Below are positions 49,666 to 57,676 of a stretch of DNA of 64,000 nt, piece by piece; positions within the stretch are counted from its first letter, which is position 1; each line of letters begins with the position of its first letter. The position numbers and the translations under genes are program-made. Source of the stretch: JAENVU01 sp031422675 (GTDB taxonomy: Bacteria; Actinomycetota; Acidimicrobiia; IMCC26256; JAENVU01); NCBI GenBank assembly GCA_031422675.1, contig JANPMG010000169.1, positions 1-64,000 on the forward strand, given 5' to 3'. The notes beneath the pieces were generated by a model. The model ran no database searches, was not told the DNA's origin, and saw nothing but the letters and a program-made list of their open reading frames with translations.

Positions 49666-50790
49666 GTGAAACCGGGGTGGGGCGATTGGGCCGACGCGGA
49701 GACGCGGCGGATCCACCGGGCCGGGCAGTGGCGCGCGCCGCGGGACTTCGACGGCGTCGGACCCGTCGGCGTGCTCACCGACACCGGCCGCGCCGTCGTG
49801 CACTTCGCATCGAATGACTACCTCGGCCTCTCGCAACATCCTGGCGTCGTCACCGCCGCGCGCGATGCGATCGATCGGTGGGGAACCGGCGCCGGCGCGG
49901 CGCGCCTGATCGTCGGCAGCCGCCCCGTTCACAACGCCCTCGAACTCGAACTCGCCGAGTGGAAGCACACCGAGGCCGCGGTGTTGTTTCCCACCGGCTT
50001 CGCCGCGAACCTCGGCGTGATCAGCACATTCGGTAGCGCCGACACGCTCATCTGCTCCGACGAGCTCAACCATGCCTCGATCATCGACGGCACCCGCCTC
50101 GCCGCGGCCGAGGTCGCGGTGTTCCCGCATGCTGACCTGTCGGCCCTGGACCGGATCATCCGAGCGCGCGCGGGCGGTCGGCGCGTCATCGTGGTGACCG
50201 ACACCGTCTTTTCGATGGACGGTGACGTCGCCGACCTCGACGCGCTGCTCGCGCTCGGCGCCGACCACGATGCGCTGCTCATCCTCGACGAAGCGCACGC
50301 AGTCCTCGAAGCCGACCGGGGCCTGGGCTCCGATGCGGCCGTGCTGCGGGTGGGCACGCTGTCGAAGACCCTCGGCGCGCTCGGTGGTTTCGTCGCCGGC
50401 CCACGTTCACTCACGGACCTGATCGTGAACCGCGCCCGCTCGTACATCTTCACCACGGCATCCACGCCCGCGGATACGGCCGCCGCGCTCGCCGCGCTGG
50501 CCGTCGTGCGCTCGCCCGAAGGCGACGGTCTTCGCGCGCGACTGCGCGCCAACGTGGATCAGCTCCGCGCGCGTCACCCGTCGCCGATCATCCCGGTCAT
50601 GTGCGGAAGCGAAGACCGAGCCGTCGCCGCCGCCGCCGCACTCCTGGAACGCGGTCTGCTCGTGCCCGCCATCCGTCCGCCCACCGTTGCGCCCGGTACC
50701 TCGCGCTTGCGCGTCGCCATCTCGGCCGCGCACACCCTGGATCAGGTACGGGAACTCCGCACCGCACTCGACGAGCTGGAGCTCTCGTGA
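49666..50790 (+). CDS. bioF: 8-amino-7-oxononanoate synthase
   Basis: PLP enzyme that condenses pimeloyl thioester with alanine. FASNDYLGLSQHPGV, GTGAGAARLIVGSRPVHNALE, SMDGDVADL, ILDEAHAVLE and the PLP lysine in VGTLSKTLGALGGF are all present. GTG 49666 is the likely start; an earlier in-frame start (49558) would add 36 residues derived from the palindrome and the 12-base repeats. Length is then 374. It overlaps bioD by four bases. Confidence 0.92.
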   Translation: MKPGWGDWADAETRRIHRAGQWRAPRDFDGVGPVGVLTDTGRAVVHFASNDYLGLSQHPGVVTAARDAIDRWGTGAGAARLIVGSRPVHNALELELAEWKHTEAAVLFPTGFAANLGVISTFGSADTLICSDELNHASIIDGTRLAAAEVAVFPHADLSALDRIIRARAGGRRVIVVTDTVFSMDGDVADLDALLALGADHDALLILDEAHAVLEADRGLGSDAAVLRVGTLSKTLGALGGFVAGPRSLTDLIVNRARSYIFTTASTPADTAAALAALAVVRSPEGDGLRARLRANVDQLRARHPSPIIPVMCGSEDRAVAAAAALLERGLLVPAIRPPTVAPGTSRLRVAISAAHTLDQVRELRTALDELELS

Positions 50791-51419
50791 CCACGATCTT
50801 CATCACCGGGACCGGAACCGAGATCGGCAAGACCTGGGTGGCCGTCGAACTCGTCGCCGAACTCCGCCGACGCGGTCACCCCGTGAGCGCGCGCAAACCC
50901 GCGCAGTCGTTCGGCTCGGACGAACGCGGCACCACCGATGCCGAACTCCTGGCCGCTGCCACCGGCGAAACTCCCACCGCCGTCTGCCCACCTCACCGGT
51001 GGTACGAGACCCCGATGGCGCCACCGATGGCCGCGACGGCGCTCGAACAACCGGCGTTCACGATCGCCGACCTCGCGGCCGAGACCATCGTCAGCACCGC
51101 GGGCATCACGTTCGTCGAAGGGGCCGGTGGTCCCCGGTCACCGATCGCCGCCGACGGCGACAACGTCGATCTGGCCCGGGTGATTGGGGTCGATCTCATC
51201 GTCCTCGTCGCCGACGCCGGACTCGGAACGATCAACGCCGTCGAACTCAGTACCCACGCGTTCCACGACTCCGAGACACTGGTGTTTCTCAACTGGTTCA
51301 ACCCGCACCAGGACCTCCATCGCCGTAACCTCGAATGGCTCGCCGGCGCCGGACACCGAATCGCGACGGCGGTCGAGGCGTTGGCCGACGCAATCGAGCA
51401 ACGAGTTTCGCAGTTCTGA
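50787..51419 (+). CDS. bioD: Dethiobiotin synthetase
   Basis: 210-residue protein with the P-loop ITGTGTEIGKTWV and the family blocks RKPAQSF, VEGAGGPRSPIA and LVADAGLGTINAVELS. It closes the ureido ring from diaminononanoate, CO2 and ATP. It starts at GTG 50787 overlapping bioF. bioB is not in the window, so the last step must be encoded elsewhere. Confidence 0.92.
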   Translation: MTTIFITGTGTEIGKTWVAVELVAELRRRGHPVSARKPAQSFGSDERGTTDAELLAAATGETPTAVCPPHRWYETPMAPPMAATALEQPAFTIADLAAETIVSTAGITFVEGAGGPRSPIAADGDNVDLARVIGVDLIVLVADAGLGTINAVELSTHAFHDSETLVFLNWFNPHQDLHRRNLEWLAGAGHRIATAVEALADAIEQRVSQF

Positions 51420-51460
51420 GCACCTTCATCCGCTGATTCCATCGGTCACGGTGCTCTGGA

Positions 51461-51475
51461 CAAGGGAATCCCTTG
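51461..51475. promoter_or_regulatory. Palindromic operator upstream of the Lrp-type gene
   Basis: CAAGGGAATCCCTTG is a perfect 7-1-7 palindrome lying 34 bases before the lrp ATG. Its position fits autoregulation. One half-site, with a good match to the other half, recurs between potA and the aldehyde dehydrogenase gene. Confidence 0.55.
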
Positions 51476-51508
51476 ATCGACCCCCGGCCACCCGCCAAAC
51501 TGTCGGGT

Positions 51509-51994
51509 ATGGGCCGATCATCGAAACCCGCCGCCGCCCGGCCCATCGTGTCCGTTGACGACGTCGACAAGGCCCTGATCGAAGCGTTGCAACAGGACGG
51601 CCGCCGTCCGTACACCAAGCTCGCGCTGGAAGTGGGCCTCAGCGAGGCCGCCGTCCGCCAACGCGTGCAGCGACTCGTCGAGTCCGGCGTGGTGCAGATC
51701 GTGGCGGTCACGGACCCGATGACCCTCGGCTTCCACCGCATGGCCATGATCGGGTTGAAGGTCGAAGGCGATCTCCGCTCGGTGGCGAACGACATCACCG
51801 CCATCCCAGAAGTGAGTTACGTGGTCGTGGTGGGGGGCTCGTTCGATCTGATGATGGAGGTCGTCTGCGAAGACGACGACCATCTCCTCGAACTCCTCAA
51901 CGACCGAGTCCGATCGATCGCCGGTGTGCGCAGCACGGAAACGTTCACGTACCTGAAACTGTTCAAACAGACCTACGCGTGGGGAACGCGCTAA
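51509..51994 (+). CDS. Lrp/AsnC-family regulator
   Basis: 161-residue Lrp-type protein: N-terminal helix-turn-helix (VDKALIEALQQDGRRPYTKLA, quoted in part, then SEAAVRQRVQRLVESGVVQI) and a C-terminal RAM ligand-binding domain (IPEVSYVVVVGGSFDLMMEV). It probably senses an amino acid or diamine and controls the aminotransferase, alanine dehydrogenase and permease genes that follow in the same direction. The start is ATG 51509. Confidence 0.92.
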   Translation: MGRSSKPAAARPIVSVDDVDKALIEALQQDGRRPYTKLALEVGLSEAAVRQRVQRLVESGVVQIVAVTDPMTLGFHRMAMIGLKVEGDLRSVANDITAIPEVSYVVVVGGSFDLMMEVVCEDDDHLLELLNDRVRSIAGVRSTETFTYLKLFKQTYAWGTR

Positions 51995-52011
51995 CCAGAG
52001 GACCGCCGGTC

Positions 52012-53442
52012 ATGACCACGAAATACGACATCGACGACCTGAACGAGAAAGCCCGTCGCCATCTCTGGATGCACTTCACTCGACTCGGCGCCTACGCGAC
52101 GCACGAGATCCCGATCATGGTGCGGGGCGAAGGTTGCTACCTCTGGGACGCGCACGATCGCCGCTACCTCGACGGTCTGAGCGGGCTCTTCACGGTCCAG
52201 CTCGGGCACGGCCGGCACGATCTCGCCCAGACCGCCGCCCGCCAGGCCGAGACACTCGAGTATTTCCCGATCTGGAGTTACGGTCACCCGCCGGCCATCG
52301 AGCTCGCCGCTGCGCTCGCGTCACTCGCGCCCGGAGATCTCAACCGCGTGTTCTTCACCACCAGTGGTTCCGAGGCGGTGGAGTCGGCGTGGAAGTTGGC
52401 CCGCCAGTACTTCCGCGCCAAGGGCGAGGGCCAGCGGTACAAGGTCATCGCGCGCGAGACCGCGTACCACGGCACCACGCTCGGCGCCCTGGCCATCACC
52501 GGCATTCCGTCGGTCCGGACCCCGTTCGAGCCCCTCACCCCCGGCGCGAGCCACGTGCCGAGCACCAATCGATACCGCCACCCCCTCGGCAAGGACGACG
52601 CCGCGTTCTGTGACTGGCTCATCCAGGGCATCGAGGACCGAATCCTGTGGGAAGGTCCCGAGACGGTGGCGGCCGTGTTCCTGGAACCGGTGCAGAACGC
52701 GGGCGGCTGCTTCGTACCACCCGAGGGGTACTTCCCGCGGGTGCGCGAACTCTGCGACAAGTACGGGGTCCTGATGGTTTCCGACGAGGTCATCTGTGCG
52801 TTCGGTCGGCTGGGGACCTGGTTCGGCGCGCAGCGCTACGACTACCTCCCGGACATGATCACGTGTGCGAAAGGACTCACGAGCGGATATTCGCCGCTCG
52901 GTGCCGTGATCTGTCGCGACCATCTCGCCGAGCCGTTCCTCGAGGGCGCGTCGAGTTTCCTGCACGGCATCACGTTCGGCGGTCATCCGGTGAGTTGCGC
53001 GGTTGCGCTCGAGAACCTCGAGCTGTTCGAACGCGAGGACATTCTCTCCCACGTGCAGGCGAACGAAGCCGGATTCCGTGAACGGATCGAAGGCCTCCGC
53101 GACATTCCCATCGTCGGTGATGTGCGGGGCGCCGGCTACTTCCTGGCCTTGGAACTCGTTGCGGACCCCGAGACGGAGGCGCAGTTCACGAACGCCGAGG
53201 CCGAAGAGATTCTCCGCGGCGTCCTGTCGCCGGCGTTGTTCGAGGCCGGACTGATCTGCCGGGCCGACGATCGCGGCGATCCCGTGATCCAACTCTCACC
53301 ACCGCTGGTGGCCGGGGAGCAGCAGTTCGACGAGATCGAGTCGGTGCTGCGCCAGTGCCTCACGGACGCGTCCACGCACCTGCCGCGCGTTCATCCCATC
53401 GACCGCGCGGACCGGCGCGACGGCGGGACGGAGTGGTCGTGA
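52012..53442 (+). CDS. Class III aminotransferase (putrescine/beta-alanine type)
   Basis: 476-residue PLP enzyme: YLDGLSGLFTVQLGHGRHDLA, FFTTSGSEAVESAWKLARQY, ETAYHGTTLGALAITG, SDEVICAFGRLG and the PLP lysine in CAKGLTSGYSPLGAV. This group includes putrescine:pyruvate and beta-alanine:pyruvate aminotransferases. The next gene is alanine dehydrogenase, overlapping by four bases, which would recycle the alanine product. Exact substrate not known. Confidence 0.87.
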   Translation: MTTKYDIDDLNEKARRHLWMHFTRLGAYATHEIPIMVRGEGCYLWDAHDRRYLDGLSGLFTVQLGHGRHDLAQTAARQAETLEYFPIWSYGHPPAIELAAALASLAPGDLNRVFFTTSGSEAVESAWKLARQYFRAKGEGQRYKVIARETAYHGTTLGALAITGIPSVRTPFEPLTPGASHVPSTNRYRHPLGKDDAAFCDWLIQGIEDRILWEGPETVAAVFLEPVQNAGGCFVPPEGYFPRVRELCDKYGVLMVSDEVICAFGRLGTWFGAQRYDYLPDMITCAKGLTSGYSPLGAVICRDHLAEPFLEGASSFLHGITFGGHPVSCAVALENLELFEREDILSHVQANEAGFRERIEGLRDIPIVGDVRGAGYFLALELVADPETEAQFTNAEAEEILRGVLSPALFEAGLICRADDRGDPVIQLSPPLVAGEQQFDEIESVLRQCLTDASTHLPRVHPIDRADRRDGGTEWS

Positions 53443-54563
53443 GTCCGCTCACCGTCGGCGTACCCCGCGAGGTCAAAGACGGTGAACATCGGGTGGCGAT
53501 CACCCCGGACGGTGTGCACGAACTCGTCGCCCACGGAGTCACGGTGCTCATCGAACACGACGCCGGCGTCGATTCGGCGATCACCGACGACGAGTACCAC
53601 GCCGCCGGGGCGGGGATCGTCGCGAACGCGGCCGACGTCTGGGGCCGCTCGGGCATGGTGCTGAAGGTCAAGGAACCGAAGGAATCCGAGTTCGAGTTCC
53701 TCCGGCCCGACCTCGTGCTCTTCACCTACCTGCACCTGGCGGCGTACCCCCAGGTTGCCGAGGCATTGCTCGCCCACCGGACCACGGGAATCGCGTACGA
53801 GACGGTGCAGGTGAACGGCGCCCTCCCACTCCTCGCGCCGATGAGCGAGGTGGCGGGTCGCATGGCCACGCAGGTCGGTGCGCGGTTCCTCGAACGGGAA
53901 CTCGGTGGACGAGGGGTGCTGCTCGGTGGCGTCCCCGGCGTTCGGCCCGGACGCGTCGTGGTGCTCGGCGCCGGCAACGTGGGCTGGAACTCGGCGTGGA
54001 TCGCGCAGGGTATGGAGGCCGAGGTTCTGCTCCTCGACAAGAACCTCGATCGGCTGCGGTGGGTGGACCAGATCCATCAGGGCCGGATTGTCACGCTGGC
54101 GAGCAACCGCGGCACGGTGGCGCGCGCAGTGGCCGACGCCGACCTCGTCATCGGTGCGGTCCTCGTCCCGGCGGGCCGCGCGCCCGTCGTCGTCACCGAC
54201 GCCATGGTGCGCACGATGAAGCCGGGCGCGGTGATCGTCGACGTGGCCGTGGACCAGGGCGGCTGCATCGAGACCACGCACGAGACGACCCACGCGGATC
54301 CGGTGTACGAGATGCACGGGGTGATCCACTACGCCGTCGGCAACATGCCGGGCGCGGTGCCGTTCACGTCCACGTACGGCCTCACCAACGCGACCCTGCC
54401 CTACGTGTTGCAACTCGCCGTCCACGGCGTTGCGCACGCGACCGCCTCCGATGCCGCGCTCGCGCTCGGTGTGAACACCGTGGCGGGGAACGTGACCCAT
54501 CCGATCGTGGCCGAGGCACTGGGGACCGCGGCGACGGACCTCGGCGAGGCGCTCGCCGCGTAG
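53439..54563 (+). CDS. ald: Alanine dehydrogenase
   Basis: 374-residue enzyme that deaminates alanine to pyruvate with NAD+. VGVPREVKDGEHRVAITP at the N-terminus, the LKVKEP lysine block, the NAD motif VVLGAGNVGWNSAWIA and the TSTYGLTNATLPYVLQLA C-terminal block are diagnostic. The start is GTG 53439, overlapping the aminotransferase as GTGA. Together they run transamination onto pyruvate and regenerate it. Confidence 0.96.
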   Translation: MSPLTVGVPREVKDGEHRVAITPDGVHELVAHGVTVLIEHDAGVDSAITDDEYHAAGAGIVANAADVWGRSGMVLKVKEPKESEFEFLRPDLVLFTYLHLAAYPQVAEALLAHRTTGIAYETVQVNGALPLLAPMSEVAGRMATQVGARFLERELGGRGVLLGGVPGVRPGRVVVLGAGNVGWNSAWIAQGMEAEVLLLDKNLDRLRWVDQIHQGRIVTLASNRGTVARAVADADLVIGAVLVPAGRAPVVVTDAMVRTMKPGAVIVDVAVDQGGCIETTHETTHADPVYEMHGVIHYAVGNMPGAVPFTSTYGLTNATLPYVLQLAVHGVAHATASDAALALGVNTVAGNVTHPIVAEALGTAATDLGEALAA

Positions 54564-54599
54564 CCGACCCGCCATCTCGTCACGAATCAAGGGAAAAAC

Positions 54600-56144
54600 G
54601 TGACCGACACCACCAATGCACCCGCCGCATCGAGCGGGGCGATCGACAAGGGCCTGAAGGCCGGCGCGATCGGGTTGACCTCCACCATCGTCATCGGGGT
54701 CGCGTCCACCGCACCGGGCTACAGCCTCGCCGCCTCGCTCGGTCTGGTGACCGATTCCGCCGGCGCTCAAGCTCCGGCGATCCTGTGGCTGGCGTTCGTG
54801 CCCATGTTGTTCATCGCCGCTTCGTACTTCTACCTCAACCGCGCCGACCCCGACTGTGGCACCACCTTCACCTGGGCCGCGCGGGCGCTCGGACCCATCC
54901 CCGGGTGGCTCGGCGGCTGGACCATCATCATCGCCGACCTCGTGGTCATGCCGAGCCTGGCCCAGATCACGGGTTCCTACGCCTTCCTCCTCTTCGACGC
55001 CGACGGGCTCGCCGAGAACAAATACTGGACGATGCTCGTCGGGGTGATCTTCATCCTGGCGATGACCTGGATCTGCGTCATCGGGATCGAACTCAACGCG
55101 AAGACCCAGGTCGGGTTGCTCGCCGCCGAGCTGATCGTGCTCGTCATCTTCGCCGCGGTCGCGCTGTACAAGGTGTACAACGGCGACCTCGCCGGTTCGG
55201 TCGAGCCATCGCTCGCGTGGATCAACCCCCTCGAGATCACCGACGCGTCGGCGCTCTCCGGTGGGCTGCTGGCCGCACTGTTCATCTACTGGGGCTGGGA
55301 CACGGCGGTGACCGTGAACGAGGAGTGCGCCGACAGCAAGCGCACCCCCGGCATCGCCGCGATCGCCTCCACCCTCATCCTGGTGGGGGTCTACCTCATC
55401 GTCGGCATCGCCGCGCAGGCCATCCGCGGTCCCGGCTTCCTGAGTGCGAACAGCGACGACGTATTGGGTGCGACCGGCAACCTGGTCCTCGGGTCACCGT
55501 TCGACAAGTTCCTGATCATCGCGGTGCTCACGTCCGCCGCGGCCTCCACCCAGACCACGATCCTGCCCGCCGCCCGCAGCCAACTCTCGATGGCGGTGCA
55601 TCGGGCATTACCCGGCTGGTTCGGCCACATCGATCGGAAGTACCTGACCCCCACCAACGCCACCTGGACCTTCGGCATCTTCGCCGCCGCGTTCTACGCC
55701 GGGCTCACCCTCCTGAGCGACAACGTCTTGAGTGCATCGATCGATTCCGTCGGCCTGATGATCGCGATCTACTACGGCCTCACCGGAATCGTCTGTCCGA
55801 TCTATTTCCGCCGCCACATCTTCGCCAGCGTGAAGAACTTTCTGTTCGTCGCCGTCGCCCCGCTGATCGGGGGCAGCATCCTCTTCTGGACGTTCGCGAA
55901 GTCGACGGTGGACTCGTTCCAGAACCCGGAGACCACGTGGTTCGGCATCGAGTCCTACTGGGTGATGGGCATGGCGCTCCTGGCCGTCGGTATCCCGATC
56001 ATGTTGTGGTGGCGCAGCCGCGAAGACGCGTTCTTCCGGCGCGGGATCGACCCCATCGATCAACGCCCCGACCCCGACGGGAACGGCCCCGAGCCGCCAC
56101 CGATCGTGGCCGGCGTCGATGCCAGCATCCTGAGGGAGGTCTGA
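54600..56144 (+). CDS. APC-family amino acid/polyamine permease
   Basis: 514-residue protein with about twelve helices. The N-terminal unwound-helix motif GVASTAPGYSLAASLG is typical of APC transporters. It lies downstream of ald (36 bases) and probably imports the amine or amino acid catabolised by the upstream enzymes. AAGGGA six bases before the GTG serves as ribosome site. Confidence 0.9.
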   Translation: MTDTTNAPAASSGAIDKGLKAGAIGLTSTIVIGVASTAPGYSLAASLGLVTDSAGAQAPAILWLAFVPMLFIAASYFYLNRADPDCGTTFTWAARALGPIPGWLGGWTIIIADLVVMPSLAQITGSYAFLLFDADGLAENKYWTMLVGVIFILAMTWICVIGIELNAKTQVGLLAAELIVLVIFAAVALYKVYNGDLAGSVEPSLAWINPLEITDASALSGGLLAALFIYWGWDTAVTVNEECADSKRTPGIAAIASTLILVGVYLIVGIAAQAIRGPGFLSANSDDVLGATGNLVLGSPFDKFLIIAVLTSAAASTQTTILPAARSQLSMAVHRALPGWFGHIDRKYLTPTNATWTFGIFAAAFYAGLTLLSDNVLSASIDSVGLMIAIYYGLTGIVCPIYFRRHIFASVKNFLFVAVAPLIGGSILFWTFAKSTVDSFQNPETTWFGIESYWVMGMALLAVGIPIMLWWRSREDAFFRRGIDPIDQRPDPDGNGPEPPPIVAGVDASILREV

Positions 56145-56228
56145 GTGAGGCCGGGCCAGCACGATCTCAGCGGGCAACGCCGAACGGGGCCTGACCGGCC
56201 CGCCCCGCAGGGCCGAGAGGGGGAATGA
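56145..56228 (+). CDS. Possible 27-codon ORF after the permease gene
   Basis: GTG 56145 directly follows the permease stop and has GGGAGG five bases upstream. The product starts VRPGQHDLSGQRRTGPDRPA and is basic and hydrophilic. It ends five bases before the stress-protein gene. Ribosome site and spacing favour expression, but there is no other support. Confidence 0.25.
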   Translation: MRPGQHDLSGQRRTGPDRPAPQGREGE

Positions 56229-56232
56229 CGTC

Positions 56233-56655
56233 ATGACCGGAGAAATCGTCGTCGGCTTCGACGACTCCGAGGGCGCCGAGGCCGCCCTCCGTCGCGCGGT
56301 GGTGCTGGCCGAGCGAATGAGCTCGGCCCTCGTGCTCGTGTTCTGCACCGAGCCGCCGTCGGTCACCGCGGGAGGTGCCGGCGATCAACGCGCGGTGATC
56401 GCTTCGATCGCCGAGTCGGTGCTGGCGCGCGGCAACTCGATCGCCGCCGCCGCCGGGGTGCCCGCACGGGGTGAGGTGGTGGCGGCGCGTCCGGTCGACG
56501 GTCTGATCGCGGTGGCCGACCAGGTGGACGCACCCATGATCGTCGTCGGCCACCACGGCGAGGGACCGCTGCGCGGTGCACTCCTCGGTGTGACCGCGAA
56601 CCGTCTCCTCCACCAGGCCGAACGTCCGATCCTGGTGGTTCCCGCAACTGACTAA
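56233..56655 (+). CDS. Universal stress protein (UspA family)
   Basis: 140-residue protein with the N-terminal EIVVGFDDSEGAEAALRRAV and the ATP-binding loop GHHGEGPLRGALLGVTANRL (Gly-x2-Gly-x9-type), ending PILVVP. It likely binds ATP and acts as a stress adaptor. The position after the permease suggests co-transcription. It converges on csrA with one base between. Confidence 0.9.
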   Translation: MTGEIVVGFDDSEGAEAALRRAVVLAERMSSALVLVFCTEPPSVTAGGAGDQRAVIASIAESVLARGNSIAAAAGVPARGEVVAARPVDGLIAVADQVDAPMIVVGHHGEGPLRGALLGVTANRLLHQAERPILVVPATD

Positions 56656-56656
56656 C

Positions 56657-56848
56657 TCAGTCCGAGCGGAGATCGGGCGCGTCCGTGCGCTCACGGTCGC
56701 GGTCGAGGATCTCTTCGCGGAACACTTTGACCGAGCGCGGCGCGTCGATGCCGAGCCGGACGTGTTCCCCGTGTACCTCCAGCACCGTGACGATGATGTC
56801 GTCACCGATCACGATGCGTTCGTTGATCCGACGGGTGAGCACCAACAT
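56657..56848 (-). CDS. csrA: Carbon storage regulator CsrA
   Basis: 63-residue RNA-binding protein: LVLTRRINERIVIGDDI, VTVLEVHGEHVRLGIDAP, then VKVFREEI. The start is ATG 56848 with AAGGAG upstream; longer in-frame starts lack similarity. CsrA binds GGA motifs in mRNA leaders. In Gram-positive bacteria it usually accompanies fliW and flagellar genes, none of which is in this window. Confidence 0.95.
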   Translation of the reverse strand: MLVLTRRINERIVIGDDIIVTVLEVHGEHVRLGIDAPRSVKVFREEILDRDRERTDAPDLRSD

Positions 56849-56980
56849 CGCGGATCTCCTTCCGTGGATGAGCCCGGTCCGCCCAGCTTCCGGAACCGCG
56901 AGATTAGATCGGCGGCTCGACCGACTTCCCATGGCCGGTCGGTCGGTCGGTCGGTCGGTCGTTCGGGAAATCGCGCGGAG

Positions 56981-57592
56981 TCAGCTCAGCAGGCCGAGGA
57001 CCATCGCCCGGCCCAACGCTTCGTTCCGATTCCGAGCGTCGAGCTTGTCGTAGATGTGGGCGAGATGGGTCTTCACCGTGGCCAGGGAGACGAACAACGC
57101 GGCGGAGATCTCCCGATTCGAGCTCCCGGTGGCGAGCAGCCCGAGGACCTCGCGCTCACGGGCCGTGAGCGTCAGGGGTTCGAGGTCTTCATCGGGCAGA
57201 TCGCCGGTGAGCAGTGCCGGATCCACGTGACGTTCGCCGCCGAGCACGCGCCCGATCGCGCTCACCAGATCCGATGGACGGATCGAGCGCGCGAGGAGGC
57301 CATCTACGTCGAGCGCGAGGAGGTCGGCCAACGTGTCGCGCGGGGCCCGGTTGAGCATGACGACGAGGCGCACGTCCGGTGCCGCCTCCCGGACCTGGCG
57401 CGCCATCTCGTCGACCGCGAGATCGTTGACCACACCCACGACCGCGACCGCGGGCGAGTGCTCGATCACTGCCTTGGCGACATCGCGTGCCGACCCGACC
57501 TCGGCGAGGACCGTGAACCCCTCGGCGACCAGCACCGCGGTGAGACCGACGCGAACGAGCGGAACGACGTCGGCAACGACGACCGTCGACAT
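56981..57592 (-). CDS. LuxR-type response regulator with degenerate receiver domain
   Basis: 203 residues: a receiver-like domain (about 1-125) and a LuxR/NarL DNA-binding domain (LTAREREVLGLLATGSSNRE, LATVKTHLAHIYDKL). The phospho-acceptor position reads VAVVGVVND with no clear Asp where DVVLLDL is expected, and the conserved lysine is replaced by Arg in ARSIRPSDL. So it is probably not controlled by classic phosphorylation. No sensor kinase is adjacent. The start is ATG 57592. Confidence 0.87.
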   Translation of the reverse strand: MSTVVVADVVPLVRVGLTAVLVAEGFTVLAEVGSARDVAKAVIEHSPAVAVVGVVNDLAVDEMARQVREAAPDVRLVVMLNRAPRDTLADLLALDVDGLLARSIRPSDLVSAIGRVLGGERHVDPALLTGDLPDEDLEPLTLTAREREVLGLLATGSSNREISAALFVSLATVKTHLAHIYDKLDARNRNEALGRAMVLGLLS

Positions 57593-57676
57593 GGAACCGG
57601 AGCGTACCGGCCATTCCGGCGAAGTCGGTGCCAACGCCATCGTTGGCACGCCCGGTCGCCCGCTCCGCGCACCCGC

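Noticed and set aside
54588..54602. CAAGGGA half-site before the APC permease as a third Lrp operator
   Set aside because: The second half matches only three of seven positions and the AAGGGA is at ribosome-site distance from the GTG, which explains it better.
53996..56194. 732-codon frame overlapping alanine dehydrogenase and the permease
   Set aside because: Low-complexity Arg/Gly/Asp composition and out of phase with two clear genes.
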